From CAMAVH01 sp964628235 (lineage in GTDB: Bacteria; Pseudomonadota; Alphaproteobacteria; SMXQ01), in assembly GCA_964628235.1 (NCBI GenBank), contig CAZVLU010000041.1, positions 1-32,421 on the forward strand: a DNA stretch of 32,421 bases, in the 5' to 3' direction. The position numbers and the translations under genes are program-made. A model generated the notes under the pieces. It was not told where the DNA came from. It made no database searches and saw nothing but the letters and a program-made list of their open reading frames with translations. Shown here piece by piece: positions 1 to 7,844 of the stretch (position 1 is the stretch's first letter; each line of letters opens with the position of its first letter).

Positions 1-1
1 G

Positions 2-298
2 GTGCATTACGGCAAGGGCACCGTCACTGTCTATAATGATGCCGTGCATCTCGCCGCCGACTTCGAGGTCGGGCCGGGGCCGAAATATCATGTCTATTTG
101 GTGCCCAAGGCGACTATCGCGCGCTCAGGCGATCTGGCGGGCGAAAAATTCGTCGATCTCGGGCGTCTGCGCGCCTTCAAGGGCAGCCAAGTCTATGACC
201 TGCCCGCCGGCGTGAAGCCGGCGGACTATGGCAGCGTGGTCATTTGGTGCGAAGCCTTCGGCGTGCTGATTTCGCCGGCGAGCCTGAAGCGTTCTTAG
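2..298 (+). CDS. DM13-domain protein, 3' part only
   Basis: The window opens inside this gene. The 98 visible residues form most of a DM13 domain: a beta-rich stretch with FEVGPGPKYHVYLVP at residues 21-35, VDLGRL near 51 and the conserved cysteine in VIWCEAF (Cys83). DM13 domains are small beta-sandwich modules predicted to take part in electron transfer or redox chemistry in exported proteins; the cysteine is the family's hallmark. The GTG at position 2 is probably an internal valine codon, because DM13 domains normally begin further upstream and exported members carry a signal peptide that is missing here. The stop codon overlaps the stop of the convergent gene (TTAG at 295-298). Family assignment is fairly sure; substrate and partner are unknown. 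Confidence 0.75.
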   Translation: MHYGKGTVTVYNDAVHLAADFEVGPGPKYHVYLVPKATIARSGDLAGEKFVDLGRLRAFKGSQVYDLPAGVKPADYGSVVIWCEAFGVLISPASLKRS

Positions 299-732
299 TT
301 CTTACGTCCCAGGCCGAAGCCGAGCGCCGCGACGCCGGCCAGGATGCCGAGCATCGCCATGCCGCCGTTTTTGCCGCGCCCGAGCTCGCTCATCGAGCGG
401 CTGAGCTGCTCGATGGCCAGCACGGCTTCCGCTTCCGGCGGCGGCGGGGGCGGCGGCGCTTGGACAGTCTTGTCTGCCGGCCAGCACACGCCGGCGATGC
501 AGCCGCCGGTCAGCAGAACCAGCAAGCCGGCGATCATCCCTGCGGCTTGCAGCGGGCCGTACGGCACGCTCAGCCACAGGAACGCCGCGTAGAAGATGAA
601 CGTCAAAGCGACGATGCCGACGATCAGCGCCAGGACCGCGAAGATGATGCGGTTCTTCGCCGACTCGATGGCCTTCTTAGGGCCGTCGAACAGGCTCTGC
701 CCCAGGAGCTGCGTCAGCATCGGAACGAGCAT
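295..732 (-). CDS. Holin-superfamily-like small membrane protein
   Basis: A 145-residue protein with a short amphipathic N-terminus, two strong membrane segments (about residues 28-54 and 63-84), a run of seven prolines near 92-98, and a third hydrophobic glycine-rich segment at the very C-terminus (about 124-141). This resembles the holin-like membrane proteins (Phage_holin_3_6 / YqjE type) that are often encoded after DUF883/YqjD proteins. Here the ATG lies two bases after the stop of the DUF883 gene, so the two are surely co-transcribed and probably act together at the inner membrane. No phage genes are nearby, so a lysis role is unlikely. The polyproline linker between membrane segments is unusual. 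Exact function unknown. Confidence 0.7.
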   Translation of the reverse strand: MLVPMLTQLLGQSLFDGPKKAIESAKNRIIFAVLALIVGIVALTFIFYAAFLWLSVPYGPLQAAGMIAGLLVLLTGGCIAGVCWPADKTVQAPPPPPPPEAEAVLAIEQLSRSMSELGRGKNGGMAMLGILAGVAALGFGLGRKN

Positions 733-734
733 GA

Positions 735-1052
735 TTAGCGGCCGCGGCTGATCATGCCGAGAATCACGCCGACGCCGAGCGCGATGGAGACGGCGGTCAG
801 CGGGTTCTTGGCGATGGCGTCTTGCGTGTCGGCGGTGACGCGTTCGGCCTGCTCGCGCACTTGGGCGAGGGCTTCCTCGCCCTGGTGGACGACGGACTGC
901 AAATTGGCGCGCAGCGCGTCGGACAATTCGCTGCCGCGATCGGAGGTGATGTCGTTGACGGTGTCAGTCAATTTGCGGATCTGTTTGCGCAACTGGACGA
1001 CATCGGACTTGTAGCTATCGATGATGTCGGTCGTCGATTTCGCGGTGGCCAT
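735..1052 (-). CDS. DUF883 (YqjD/ElaB-like) membrane-anchored protein
   Basis: A 105-residue protein in the DUF883 mould: a charged, heptad-rich helical region (about residues 8-80, rich in Q, E, D and R, probably coiled coil) followed by NPLTAVSIALGVGVILGMISRGR, the single C-terminal membrane anchor that marks the family. E. coli relatives YqjD and ElaB are stationary-phase proteins that tether ribosomes to the membrane; whether this holds here is inference. The ATG at 1052 is chosen because GGGAG sits 9 bases upstream; an in-frame TTG at 1073 would add seven residues but lacks a ribosome site. It is the first gene of a two-gene operon with the holin-like gene. Confidence 0.82.
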   Translation of the reverse strand: MATAKSTTDIIDSYKSDVVQLRKQIRKLTDTVNDITSDRGSELSDALRANLQSVVHQGEEALAQVREQAERVTADTQDAIAKNPLTAVSIALGVGVILGMISRGR

Positions 1053-1126
1053 GGGCTTATCTCCCGGGTGCAAAAGAGGATTCCCCCAAGGAACGCCCAG
1101 CGCCGTGAAAGGTTGCGTGCAATGCT

Positions 1127-1151
1127 GAGGAAAATGCGGACTTTTTTCCTC
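1127..1151. other. Hairpin in the intergenic region 1053-1265
   Basis: GAGGAAAA (1127-1134) can pair with TTTTCCTC (1144-1151) around a 9-base loop. It lies between the divergent DUF883 operon and the amidohydrolase gene. It could be a leader hairpin or a regulator site; it is not a convincing terminator because no gene ends into it. Confidence 0.35.
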
Positions 1152-1164
1152 GGCCTAGATTTGA

Positions 1165-1178
1165 GCGTCAGATGACGC
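1165..1178. promoter_or_regulatory. Inverted repeat GCGTCA-2-TGACGC
   Basis: A perfect 6-2-6 inverted repeat in the divergent intergenic region, about 90 bases upstream of the amidohydrolase start and 110 bases upstream of the DUF883 start. The size and position fit a dimeric transcription-factor operator. The regulator is not identified. Confidence 0.35.
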
Positions 1179-1232
1179 ATTGACAGGGGGCTTAGGCCCG
1201 CTGAAAATCGAAGAAATCCAAGAAAAACAGTG

Positions 1233-1249
1233 GTTTCAGCCACTGAAAC
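1233..1249. promoter_or_regulatory. Inverted repeat GTTTCAG-3-CTGAAAC before the amidohydrolase
   Basis: Perfect 7-base arms around CCA, ending six bases before the GGGAGA ribosome site (1255-1260) of the amidohydrolase gene. It could be an operator overlapping the start of transcription or a hairpin in the leader that affects translation. Confidence 0.4.
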
Positions 1250-1265
1250 ACACAGGGAGAGGCCT

Positions 1266-2318
1266 ATGGGTAGCATCGACGCTGATGCCCACGTCATCGA
1301 GAATCCGTTGACCTTCGAATATATCGACGAGGCCGACAGCAAGCTGCGGCCGATGGTCGTTCAGCAGGTATCCGGCAGCACGGTCGCCAGCAACGAGGGC
1401 GGCGTCCAGAAGCGCTTTTGGGTGATCGACGGCCGCGTCCAGCCGATGGAAGGCAATATCGGCTCCAACACGTCGGAAGAATCGCGTGAAATGCGCGACG
1501 TCTCCTCGCGGCTCAAGCATATGGACGAGCTGGAAATCGATGTCCAGGTGCTGTTCCCGACGGTGTTCCTGCGCGCCTGGACGCAGAACGAGCGCATCGA
1601 GTACGCGCTATGCCGCAGCTATAACCGCTGGCTCGCCGACATCTGGAAGAAGGCGGGCGACCGGCTGCGCTGGGCGGTGATGCCGCCGCTGCTTTCGTCA
1701 TGGGACAAGGTGCGCGCCGAACTGGAATTCGCCAAGGCCAACGGCGCCTGCTCGATCTTCATCCGCGGCTTGGAAATCGAGAAGAAGCTGTCGGATCAGC
1801 ATTTCTATCCGCTGTGGGAGATGGCCGAAGACCTCGATCTCGCCGTCGCCTTCCATTCCGGCAACAACAGCTTCGCCGTGCGCGACATCTTCAAGGACGA
1901 GGCCGGCTTCTCGCGCTCGAAGCTGCCGGTCGTCGGCGCCTTCCATTCGCTGTTGATGGAAGGCGTGCCGAGCAAGTTTCCCAAGGTGCGCTGGGGCTTC
2001 GTCGAGGTCAGCGCGCAATGGCTGCCCTACGCGCTCAACGATCTCGAATTGCGCTTCAAGCGCAAAGGCAAGCGCTTCCCCAAAAGCCCGCTGAAAGAGA
2101 ACAACATGTGGGTCGCCTGCCAGACGACGGACGATCTGCCTTACATCATCCAGCATGTCGGCGACGACCATCTGGTGATCGGCACCGATTACGGCCATGC
2201 CGACACTTCGGCGCAGATCGAGGCGCTGCGCCTGATCCGCGACAACGGCACGCTGCCGAAGGCGTCGGTCGACAAGATCCTCGACGCCAACGCGCGTGCG
2301 CTCTACGGCCTGCGCTAA
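1266..2318 (+). CDS. Amidohydrolase-2 family metal-dependent hydrolase
   Basis: A 350-residue TIM-barrel hydrolase of the amidohydrolase-2 (ACMSD/gamma-resorcylate decarboxylase-like) family. Expected metal-site positions are present: DADAHV at residues 5-10 (beta1 Asp/His), VAFHSG near 198 (beta5 His), FVEVSAQW near 246 (Glu in place of the beta6 His, as in many relatives) and IGTDYGH near 313 (beta8 Asp). Members hydrolyse or decarboxylate small aromatic and carboxylic compounds; the substrate cannot be read from sequence. The ATG at 1266 has GGGAGA six bases upstream; an in-frame GTG at 1230 would add 12 residues that run into an inverted repeat and is rejected. A strong terminator follows directly, so the gene is probably monocistronic. 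Confidence 0.85.
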   Translation: MGSIDADAHVIENPLTFEYIDEADSKLRPMVVQQVSGSTVASNEGGVQKRFWVIDGRVQPMEGNIGSNTSEESREMRDVSSRLKHMDELEIDVQVLFPTVFLRAWTQNERIEYALCRSYNRWLADIWKKAGDRLRWAVMPPLLSSWDKVRAELEFAKANGACSIFIRGLEIEKKLSDQHFYPLWEMAEDLDLAVAFHSGNNSFAVRDIFKDEAGFSRSKLPVVGAFHSLLMEGVPSKFPKVRWGFVEVSAQWLPYALNDLELRFKRKGKRFPKSPLKENNMWVACQTTDDLPYIIQHVGDDHLVIGTDYGHADTSAQIEALRLIRDNGTLPKASVDKILDANARALYGLR

Positions 2319-2341
2319 CGACCCGACGGCTCAGCCGCATC

Positions 2342-2375
2342 AAGGCCCGCTCCGCGAGGAACGGGCCTTTTCTTT
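2342..2375 (+). terminator. Intrinsic terminator after the amidohydrolase
   Basis: AAGGCCCG (2342-2349) pairs with CGGGCCTT (2362-2369) around a 12-base loop, followed by a T-rich tract (2368-2375) interrupted by one C. It ends the plus-strand transcript and lies between convergent genes. Confidence 0.85.
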
Positions 2376-2393
2376 AGGCTTCGATGAGCGCGC

Positions 2394-3521
2394 CTAGTCT
2401 TCGATTAAAGCAATCGTGCGTTCGGGCGCGAAGCTGAGCGTCACGGCGTCGCCGGGGCCGATCGGCTGCACGAACGGCGTGCGCACCAGAAACTCCTTGC
2501 TGCCTGAGGCACCAGGCACATCGACGAGATATTCGACGATCTCGCCGAGATAGGTCTCGCCCTTGAGCTTGCCGGCGATGCGGTTGTCGCTTTCATGCTC
2601 GGGCGCGCCGCCGGCCTTGCGGATGCGGATATGCTCGGGCCGCACGACGATGGCGAGCCGCTTGCGCGCCGCCATCGCGGCGGGGAAGAAGCAGCGCAGC
2701 GCGCCGAGCGGCGTCGCCACGCTAGCGACGCCTTCCACGCCGATGTTTTGGGCGAGGTCGCCGTGGATCAGGTTGGTGCGGCCGATGAAGTTGGCGACGA
2801 ATTCCGAGGTCGGCCGGTTGTAGATGTCTTTGGGCCGTCCGAGCTGCACGATTTTGCCTTCGTTCATCACGGCGATGCGGTCGGAGATGGCCAGCGCTTC
2901 CGACTGATCGTGCGTGACGTAAATCGCCGTCACGCCAGTCTCTTTCTGCAGGCGCTTCAATTCCGAGCGCATTTGCTCGCGCAATTGCGCGTCGAGGTTG
3001 CTCAAAGGCTCGTCGAGCAGCAGGAGGTCCGGCTCGCGGGTGAAGGCGCGCGCGAGGGCGAGGCGCTGTTGCTGGCCGCCGGAAAGTTGCGTCGAGGGGC
3101 GCTGGATGAACGCGCCGAGCCCGACCATGTCGAGCGCCGCCTTCACCTTGCGCTCGATCTCGGCCGACGAATATTTCTTCTTGCTGCCGACCTTCAAGGG
3201 ATAGGCGGCGTTCTCGTACACCGTCATATGCGGCCAGATGGCGTAGGACTGGAACACCATGCCGATGTCGCGGTCATACATCGGCACTGTGATGCCCGAT
3301 TGCGAATTGAAGAGGTCGCGGCCCTTGAGCTGGATGCGGCCTTTTTGCGGCGTTTCCAGGCCGGCGATCGAGCGCAGCGTCGTCGTCTTGCCGCAGCCCG
3401 AGGGGCCGAGCAGCGTGAACAGCTCGCCGTTTTCCAAGGAGAAGTCCGCGCCGAACACGCCGCCGCCGGGCGTGCCGTCGTAGCTGATATATTGCTTGAA
3501 CAGGCCAGAGACGCTGAGCAT
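2394..3521 (-). CDS. ABC importer ATPase (Fe3+/polyamine/AEP-type, CUT1-like)
   Basis: A 375-residue ATP-binding subunit. Walker A GPSGCGKT is at residues 39-46, the Q-loop glutamine at 91 (VFQSYAIWP), signature LSGGQQQR at 146-153, Walker B LLLLDE at 166-171 with the D-loop SNLDAQLR, and the H-loop histidine at 204 (YVTHDQSEAL). A C-terminal extension from about residue 240 (NFIGRTNLI onward) matches the TOBE regulatory domain of the FbpC/PotA/UgpC group. It powers the permease encoded 8 bases upstream; with the binding protein it makes a full importer. The substrate class (ferric iron, polyamine, phosphonate or small carboxylate) is not fixed by the ATPase. Last gene of the four-gene minus-strand operon. 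Confidence 0.93.
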   Translation of the reverse strand: MLSVSGLFKQYISYDGTPGGGVFGADFSLENGELFTLLGPSGCGKTTTLRSIAGLETPQKGRIQLKGRDLFNSQSGITVPMYDRDIGMVFQSYAIWPHMTVYENAAYPLKVGSKKKYSSAEIERKVKAALDMVGLGAFIQRPSTQLSGGQQQRLALARAFTREPDLLLLDEPLSNLDAQLREQMRSELKRLQKETGVTAIYVTHDQSEALAISDRIAVMNEGKIVQLGRPKDIYNRPTSEFVANFIGRTNLIHGDLAQNIGVEGVASVATPLGALRCFFPAAMAARKRLAIVVRPEHIRIRKAGGAPEHESDNRIAGKLKGETYLGEIVEYLVDVPGASGSKEFLVRTPFVQPIGPGDAVTLSFAPERTIALIED

Positions 3522-3529
3522 GAAGGGTC

Positions 3530-5275
3530 CTAACGGATCGAGAGGCCGTAGCGGCGGGCGATGATGTAGAAAATCGTGCTGACCACGGTCATCAGCGACA
3601 TCCAGGTGACGCCCATGGCGGCCAGCTCGTTCACCTGGCCGTTCTCCCAGAGATCGAACAGGGTGACGGCGATGACCTGCGACTTCGGCCCGACGAGCAG
3701 GATCTGCGCCGCGACGGCCTTGACCGACAGCAGGAAGACGAACAGCCAGCAGGTGATCAGCGCCGGCGTGATGAGCGGCACGACGATGCGCAGGAAGGTC
3801 GTCGATTGCCGGGCGCCCGATAGCGACGAGGCTTCCTCCAATTCGCGGTGGACCTGCAGCACGCCGGCGTAGGAGTAGCGCATGCCGTAGGGCAGGTAGC
3901 GCACCATCGAGGCGAGGATGACCGAGAGCAGCGTGCCGTAGAGCGCGAAGGGCATGTGCAGGAAGACGTTGAGGAAGGCGACGCCCATAACGATGGCCGG
4001 GAAGATCAACGGCATCGTGGCAAGCTGGTCGAGCAGCCAGGCGCCGCGATAGCGCCGCGCGGCGAGCCAGGCGCAGAGCGCGGTGAAGGGGCAGACCAGG
4101 CTAGCGGTAGCGGCGCCGAGGATCAGGGTGTTGCCGATCGAGCCTTTGAAGCTCGCCGAATTGAACACCTGGGCGTAGTTGGCCAGGGTGAATTGCGTGA
4201 GCGATTTGGCGGTGACGCCTTCGTAATAAGGCAGCAGCGACGCGTAGATCACGATGCCGACCGGCAGTCCGATCATGATGATGAACATCAGCACCAAGAG
4301 GCCGGCGGTGAGATAGCGCCATTTGCCGAGGTCCATGACGCGCGGCCGGAAACCCTTGCCGGTGATGGTCTGATATTTCTCGGCGTGGCGCGACAGCCGG
4401 TTGTACCAAAGCAGCAGGCCGATCACGATCAGCATGAGCGCCATGGAGAAGGCGCCGGCCTGGCCGTAGTTCGCCGGCACGGTCGATTGGATGCTGGCGT
4501 AGATCTCGGTCGTCAGCACGTGGATGTTGCCGGGGCGGCCGACCAGGGCCGGCGTCTCGAAGCTTTCGAAGGCGCGGATGAAGATCAGGATCAGCAGCGC
4601 CATGATGCCCGGCGTGGCGAGCCGCAGCGTGATGTGGCGGAAGGTCTGGGCGATGCCGGCGCCGCTCATCATCGAGGCCTCTTCGAACGAGGCGTCGTTC
4701 GAGCGGAACACCGAGGAGAGCAGCAGGAAGGTCAAGGGCGCGAAATCGATGCCCTCGATGATCACCATGCCCCACATGCTATAGACGTTGATGACCGGCA
4801 CCGAGGTGTCGAACAGCCACATCAGAATCTGGTTGACCGGCCCTGCCTTGCCGAGAATGAGCAGGAAGGACACGGTGTAGAGCACGCTGGGGATGCCGAG
4901 CGAGACGATGGAGATGAGGAATACGTAGTTGCGCAGCGGCGTGTTGGTGCGCTCGACGATCCAGGCTTGCAGCACGCCGAGCGAGAGCGCCACCGCCGCC
5001 GAGCCGATGGCGTAGATGCTAGCGTTCACAAGATTGTTGAAGAAGCGCGGGTTGGTGAACAGCTCGATGTAGAAGCGGAAGGTGAACTGGTCGAACGAGC
5101 CGTCATAGGTCGTGGTGTAGAGGCTGGTCTGGACCAGGTAGATCGTCGGCGGCAGGAGGAAAACGAGCAGCACGGCGATAAGCACGCCGACAAGCGGGGA
5201 GACGCCGAAGCGCCGCCCCATGCTCATGCGCGCGGGCGCGGCGGAGCCGTCCCAGGCTTCGGGTGCCGTCGTCAT
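3530..5275 (-). CDS. ABC importer permease, two fused domains (FbpB type)
   Basis: A 581-residue inner-membrane permease made of two consecutive BPD_transp_1 domains, each with about six membrane segments. Each half has its EAA loop, which docks with the ATPase: EEASMMSGAG at about residues 198-207 and EEASSLSGAR at about 480-489. The fused double-permease layout is typical of iron(III) and 2-aminoethylphosphonate-type importers (FbpB/PhnV-like), where one polypeptide replaces a dimer. The gene sits between the binding protein (31 bases upstream) and the ATPase (8 bases downstream). The ATG at 5275 gives a 25-residue cytoplasmic tail before the first membrane segment; ATGs at residues 17 and 19 are possible alternatives. 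Confidence 0.92.
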   Translation of the reverse strand: MTTAPEAWDGSAAPARMSMGRRFGVSPLVGVLIAVLLVFLLPPTIYLVQTSLYTTTYDGSFDQFTFRFYIELFTNPRFFNNLVNASIYAIGSAAVALSLGVLQAWIVERTNTPLRNYVFLISIVSLGIPSVLYTVSFLLILGKAGPVNQILMWLFDTSVPVINVYSMWGMVIIEGIDFAPLTFLLLSSVFRSNDASFEEASMMSGAGIAQTFRHITLRLATPGIMALLILIFIRAFESFETPALVGRPGNIHVLTTEIYASIQSTVPANYGQAGAFSMALMLIVIGLLLWYNRLSRHAEKYQTITGKGFRPRVMDLGKWRYLTAGLLVLMFIIMIGLPVGIVIYASLLPYYEGVTAKSLTQFTLANYAQVFNSASFKGSIGNTLILGAATASLVCPFTALCAWLAARRYRGAWLLDQLATMPLIFPAIVMGVAFLNVFLHMPFALYGTLLSVILASMVRYLPYGMRYSYAGVLQVHRELEEASSLSGARQSTTFLRIVVPLITPALITCWLFVFLLSVKAVAAQILLVGPKSQVIAVTLFDLWENGQVNELAAMGVTWMSLMTVVSTIFYIIARRYGLSIR

Positions 5276-5306
5276 GCCGCCGCTATCCCTGCGAACCGAT
5301 CCGCGC

Positions 5307-6383
5307 TCAGTTCTTGAAATATTTCTTGAGCGCCGCTTCGGCCTGGTCGTTCAGGTCGAACAGCTTTTGCGGCGTGATGAAGTTTTCCTTCAGGCCGGCC
5401 TTCTTCGGAATGATCGATGCGAGAACTGGGCTGGTGCTGGCGTCGGGATGGGCCGGCAGGTAATCGGCTGCTTCGAGGGTGCTCTGGCCTTCCTTCGACA
5501 GAATGAAGTCGATCAGCAGCATGGCGGCATGCGGGTTGGGCGAACCCTTCACGAACAAGATGGTGCCATTCAGGCTCGGCACCGGCTGCAAGGGCAGGGC
5601 GGCGACCGGGGCGCCCTTCTGGGCGCTGATGACGGGATGGTGCAGGAAGATGTTGAGCGCCATCGGATATTCTCCGGACATGACGTTGTTCACCAGGGTG
5701 CGGGCGCTGCCGGTGAAATTGACGATCTTCTGCTGCGCCAGCTTCTGGAAATAGGCGTCGGCCTTCTGCGCGCCCATGTCCATGATCACATTGGTGATGA
5801 ACAGCAGGTTGCCGCTGTCCGAGCCCTCGCGCCACGCGAGCTTGCCGCGCCATTTGGGGTCAAGCAGATCGTCATAGGTCTTGGGCGCGTCGACCGCCTT
5901 GATCAGGTTGGTGTTGTAGGCAACGCCGAAATAGCTGAAGCGCGTCGGGCCCCAAAGGCGTCTCGGGTCACGGTATTCGGCGGGATAGGCGTCGAGCTCT
6001 GGCGAATTGAAGGGAAGGGTCACGTTCGCCTTGATCAGCGGCTCCGACAGGCTTGTGCTTTCTGCGACGTCGACGACGATCGACTTGGCGCGCGCTTCGG
6101 CGAGGATTTTCTGCACGATCTTGTTGCTGTCGGCGCGCCAGTATTCCGCCTTGATGTAAGGATATTTTTTCATGAAGGCTTCGGTGATCGGGCGCAACGC
6201 TTGATCGACGATCATGCCGGAATAGATCGTGACCTTGCCTTCCTTGCGCGCCCCGGCCTCCAAAATCTTTTGGCGTTCGGCGCCTTGCAGGTTGCCGATC
6301 TCCTCTTGCGTCAGGGCGTGGGCCGAAAAGCTCAATAGCAGCGCCGCGCCGGCGGCGATGGCGGACAAAATGCGCGTGGTCAT
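5307..6383 (-). CDS. Periplasmic solute-binding protein of the ABC importer
   Basis: A 358-residue extracellular binding protein (SBP family 1, iron/AEP-like subgroup). The N-terminus is a clear signal peptide with cleavage after SFSAHA (residue 23). Family landmarks include GKVTIYSGM near 49, FMKKYPYIKAEYWRADSNKIVQK near 70-90, WRGKLAWREGSDSG near 172 and the C-terminal IDFILSKEGQ near 288. The binding site of true ferric-binding proteins uses two adjacent tyrosines late in the chain; no YY pair is present, so an organic ligand is more likely than iron (inference). The ribosome site GGGAGAG precedes the ATG. It is co-transcribed with the MR/MLE enzyme (59 bases upstream), which suggests the cargo is that enzyme's substrate. 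Confidence 0.88.
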   Translation of the reverse strand: MTTRILSAIAAGAALLLSFSAHALTQEEIGNLQGAERQKILEAGARKEGKVTIYSGMIVDQALRPITEAFMKKYPYIKAEYWRADSNKIVQKILAEARAKSIVVDVAESTSLSEPLIKANVTLPFNSPELDAYPAEYRDPRRLWGPTRFSYFGVAYNTNLIKAVDAPKTYDDLLDPKWRGKLAWREGSDSGNLLFITNVIMDMGAQKADAYFQKLAQQKIVNFTGSARTLVNNVMSGEYPMALNIFLHHPVISAQKGAPVAALPLQPVPSLNGTILFVKGSPNPHAAMLLIDFILSKEGQSTLEAADYLPAHPDASTSPVLASIIPKKAGLKENFITPQKLFDLNDQAEAALKKYFKN

Positions 6384-6442
6384 GATGGGTTCTCTCCCTG
6401 TGTGATCTGCGGATTTTCCGCTTATGGCTTTGGCGAACGGTT

Positions 6443-7549
6443 TTATAGAGCGGGGGCTTTCTGCTTCTGTTTTTGCTTGAGGGTGACGCCGCAGCCGGCG
6501 CCGTCGGGCAGATGCAGATAGCCGTTCTCGATCTCGATGCCTTCGAACGGGTCGTCGAGCAAGCGGTCGAATTCGCCGAGCTCGCAGGCGTAGTCGATGC
6601 CCGGCGTGGCGGCGGCGAGATGCATGGCGGTGGCCGACAGCAGGCGCGAGCCGACCGCCGCGCCGAAGCGGTAGCGGATGCCGCCGGCCTCGCAGATGCG
6701 GATGGCGGCGACGGTGTTGCGCAAGCCGCCGAGCTTGGGGATTTTCAGGCTGACGGCATCGACCATGCGTTCGTTGACGAGGCGCATCACTTCTTGCAGC
6801 GAACCGGCGCTTTCGTCCGCTTCGACGACGACAGGCACGGCGTCCGTCACCATCTTGAGGCCGCGCAGGTCGTCGATCTTCACCGGCTGCTCGACCAGGT
6901 CGATGTTGAATTCGGTCATGCGGTTGATGGCGGTGATCGCCGATTTGGCGTCATAGGACTGGTTGGCGTCGATCGTCAGGTGGACATCGTCGCCGACGCG
7001 CTGGCGGATGGCGCGGACGCAGGCGACGTCCTCCGCCACGTCGCCATGCACTTTGATCTTGAGATAGCGATAGCCCTTGTCGACCAGCTTCTGCGCGGCG
7101 GCGGCCATCTCGTCGGGTTTCTTGATGGCGAGGATGCGCAGGATCGGCAGCTTGTCGCGCAGCTTGCCGCCGAACAGTTTGTAAAGCGGCAGATCGAGCG
7201 TGCGCGCCATCAGGTCGTGCAGGGCGCAATCGATGGCGGCCTTGGCTTGGTAATGGCCATGCATATTACGGTCGAGCGCCTGCAGGATCGGCTCGAGATC
7301 GAAGACGTCCTGACCGATCAACAGCGGCGCGAAACGGTCGAGCGCCGCTTGCAGCGTCTCCTTGCTGGCGCCCATATGCGCCGTGGCCGAGGCGTAGCCG
7401 TAACCGGTTTTGCCGTTGTCGCCATGGATGGCGAAAATCCAGCCTTCGGTCGTCGGATTGGCGCCGAGGGCGAACCGCCACGTGGGGTCGTCCTTCGCCA
7501 TGACGCACGGAATCAGACTCGTCTCGCGAATCTGCGTCGAACGCAGCAT
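6443..7549 (-). CDS. Mandelate racemase/muconate lactonizing enzyme family protein
   Basis: A 368-residue enolase-superfamily enzyme of the MLE-like subgroup. Visible catalytic set: KxK on beta2 (LKIKVHGD, Lys164 and Lys166), metal ligands Asp194 (DANQSYD), Glu220 (VEQPV) and Asp245 (EADES), and the opposite-face lysine Lys269 (SLKIPKLGG). The complete set predicts an active Mg2+-dependent enzyme that removes a proton next to a carboxylate and then racemises, cycloisomerises or dehydrates. The ribosome site GGGAGGA lies directly upstream of ATG 7549. It heads the ABC importer operon and is divergent from the CoA-transferase operon, pointing to an imported carboxylic acid as substrate. The C-terminus ends in a lysine/glutamine tail (KQKQKQK). 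Confidence 0.9.
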   Translation of the reverse strand: MLRSTQIRETSLIPCVMAKDDPTWRFALGANPTTEGWIFAIHGDNGKTGYGYASATAHMGASKETLQAALDRFAPLLIGQDVFDLEPILQALDRNMHGHYQAKAAIDCALHDLMARTLDLPLYKLFGGKLRDKLPILRILAIKKPDEMAAAAQKLVDKGYRYLKIKVHGDVAEDVACVRAIRQRVGDDVHLTIDANQSYDAKSAITAINRMTEFNIDLVEQPVKIDDLRGLKMVTDAVPVVVEADESAGSLQEVMRLVNERMVDAVSLKIPKLGGLRNTVAAIRICEAGGIRYRFGAAVGSRLLSATAMHLAAATPGIDYACELGEFDRLLDDPFEGIEIENGYLHLPDGAGCGVTLKQKQKQKAPAL

Positions 7550-7844
7550 ATGTCCTCCCTGGCCGCGCCTGATCCCGATGGTCTCGGTGCCGATTTTTTC
7601 GGCAATTTCGGCGCGTTTTTATCGTTGTTGCCGATAACTCTAGTGATCCCGGCGCGGCTTGGAAAGTCGCAATTTGTCCGTTCCGCATGGCGCGCCGCTG
7701 ATCCAGGACCATTGCAATTTGTCGCAAGAGGCTCACGCGCCGGGGCTTGCCTGTGCCGCGTTGCGGTGTATTAACTGAAGATCATCAAGCGCGGCCAATC
7801 TAACGAGACGCGCTGATAAAAAATGAGACAGGGAGGATATTCGC
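7550..7844. promoter_or_regulatory. Divergent promoter region between two catabolic operons
   Basis: This 295-base region must hold both promoters for the minus-strand MR/importer operon and the plus-strand CoA-transferase operon. It is visibly more AT-rich than its flanks. It contains two copies of GCAATTTGTC (7669-7678 and 7714-7723), a small hairpin GCCGA-loop-TCGGC (7589-7603) and the GGGAGGA ribosome site at 7831. No convincing -35/-10 pair or open reading frame was found. No regulator gene adjoins it. Confidence 0.5.
7669..7727. repeat. Direct repeat GCAATTTGTC, 45-base period
   Basis: Two identical 10-mers at 7669-7678 and 7714-7723, whose starts are 45 bases apart (about four helical turns). 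The second copy is embedded in the imperfect dyad TTGC-N8-GCAA (7712-7727). Same-face spacing in a divergent promoter region suggests paired operator sites for one regulator. Confidence 0.45.

Noticed and set aside
295..1052. Prophage lysis cassette
   Set aside because: The holin-like protein is paired with DUF883, a normal chromosomal arrangement, and no other phage genes are present.
1090..1114. Possible third EcfG promoter, GGAAC-N16-GGTT
   Set aside because: The -10 element has only three of four consensus bases and it points away from the DUF883 operon, toward a catabolic hydrolase 150 bases downstream.
3848..5317. Long plus-strand frame opposite the fused permease
   Set aside because: Low-complexity Arg/Asp/Glu/Gln-rich translation typical of a shadow frame; the minus-strand permease is certain.
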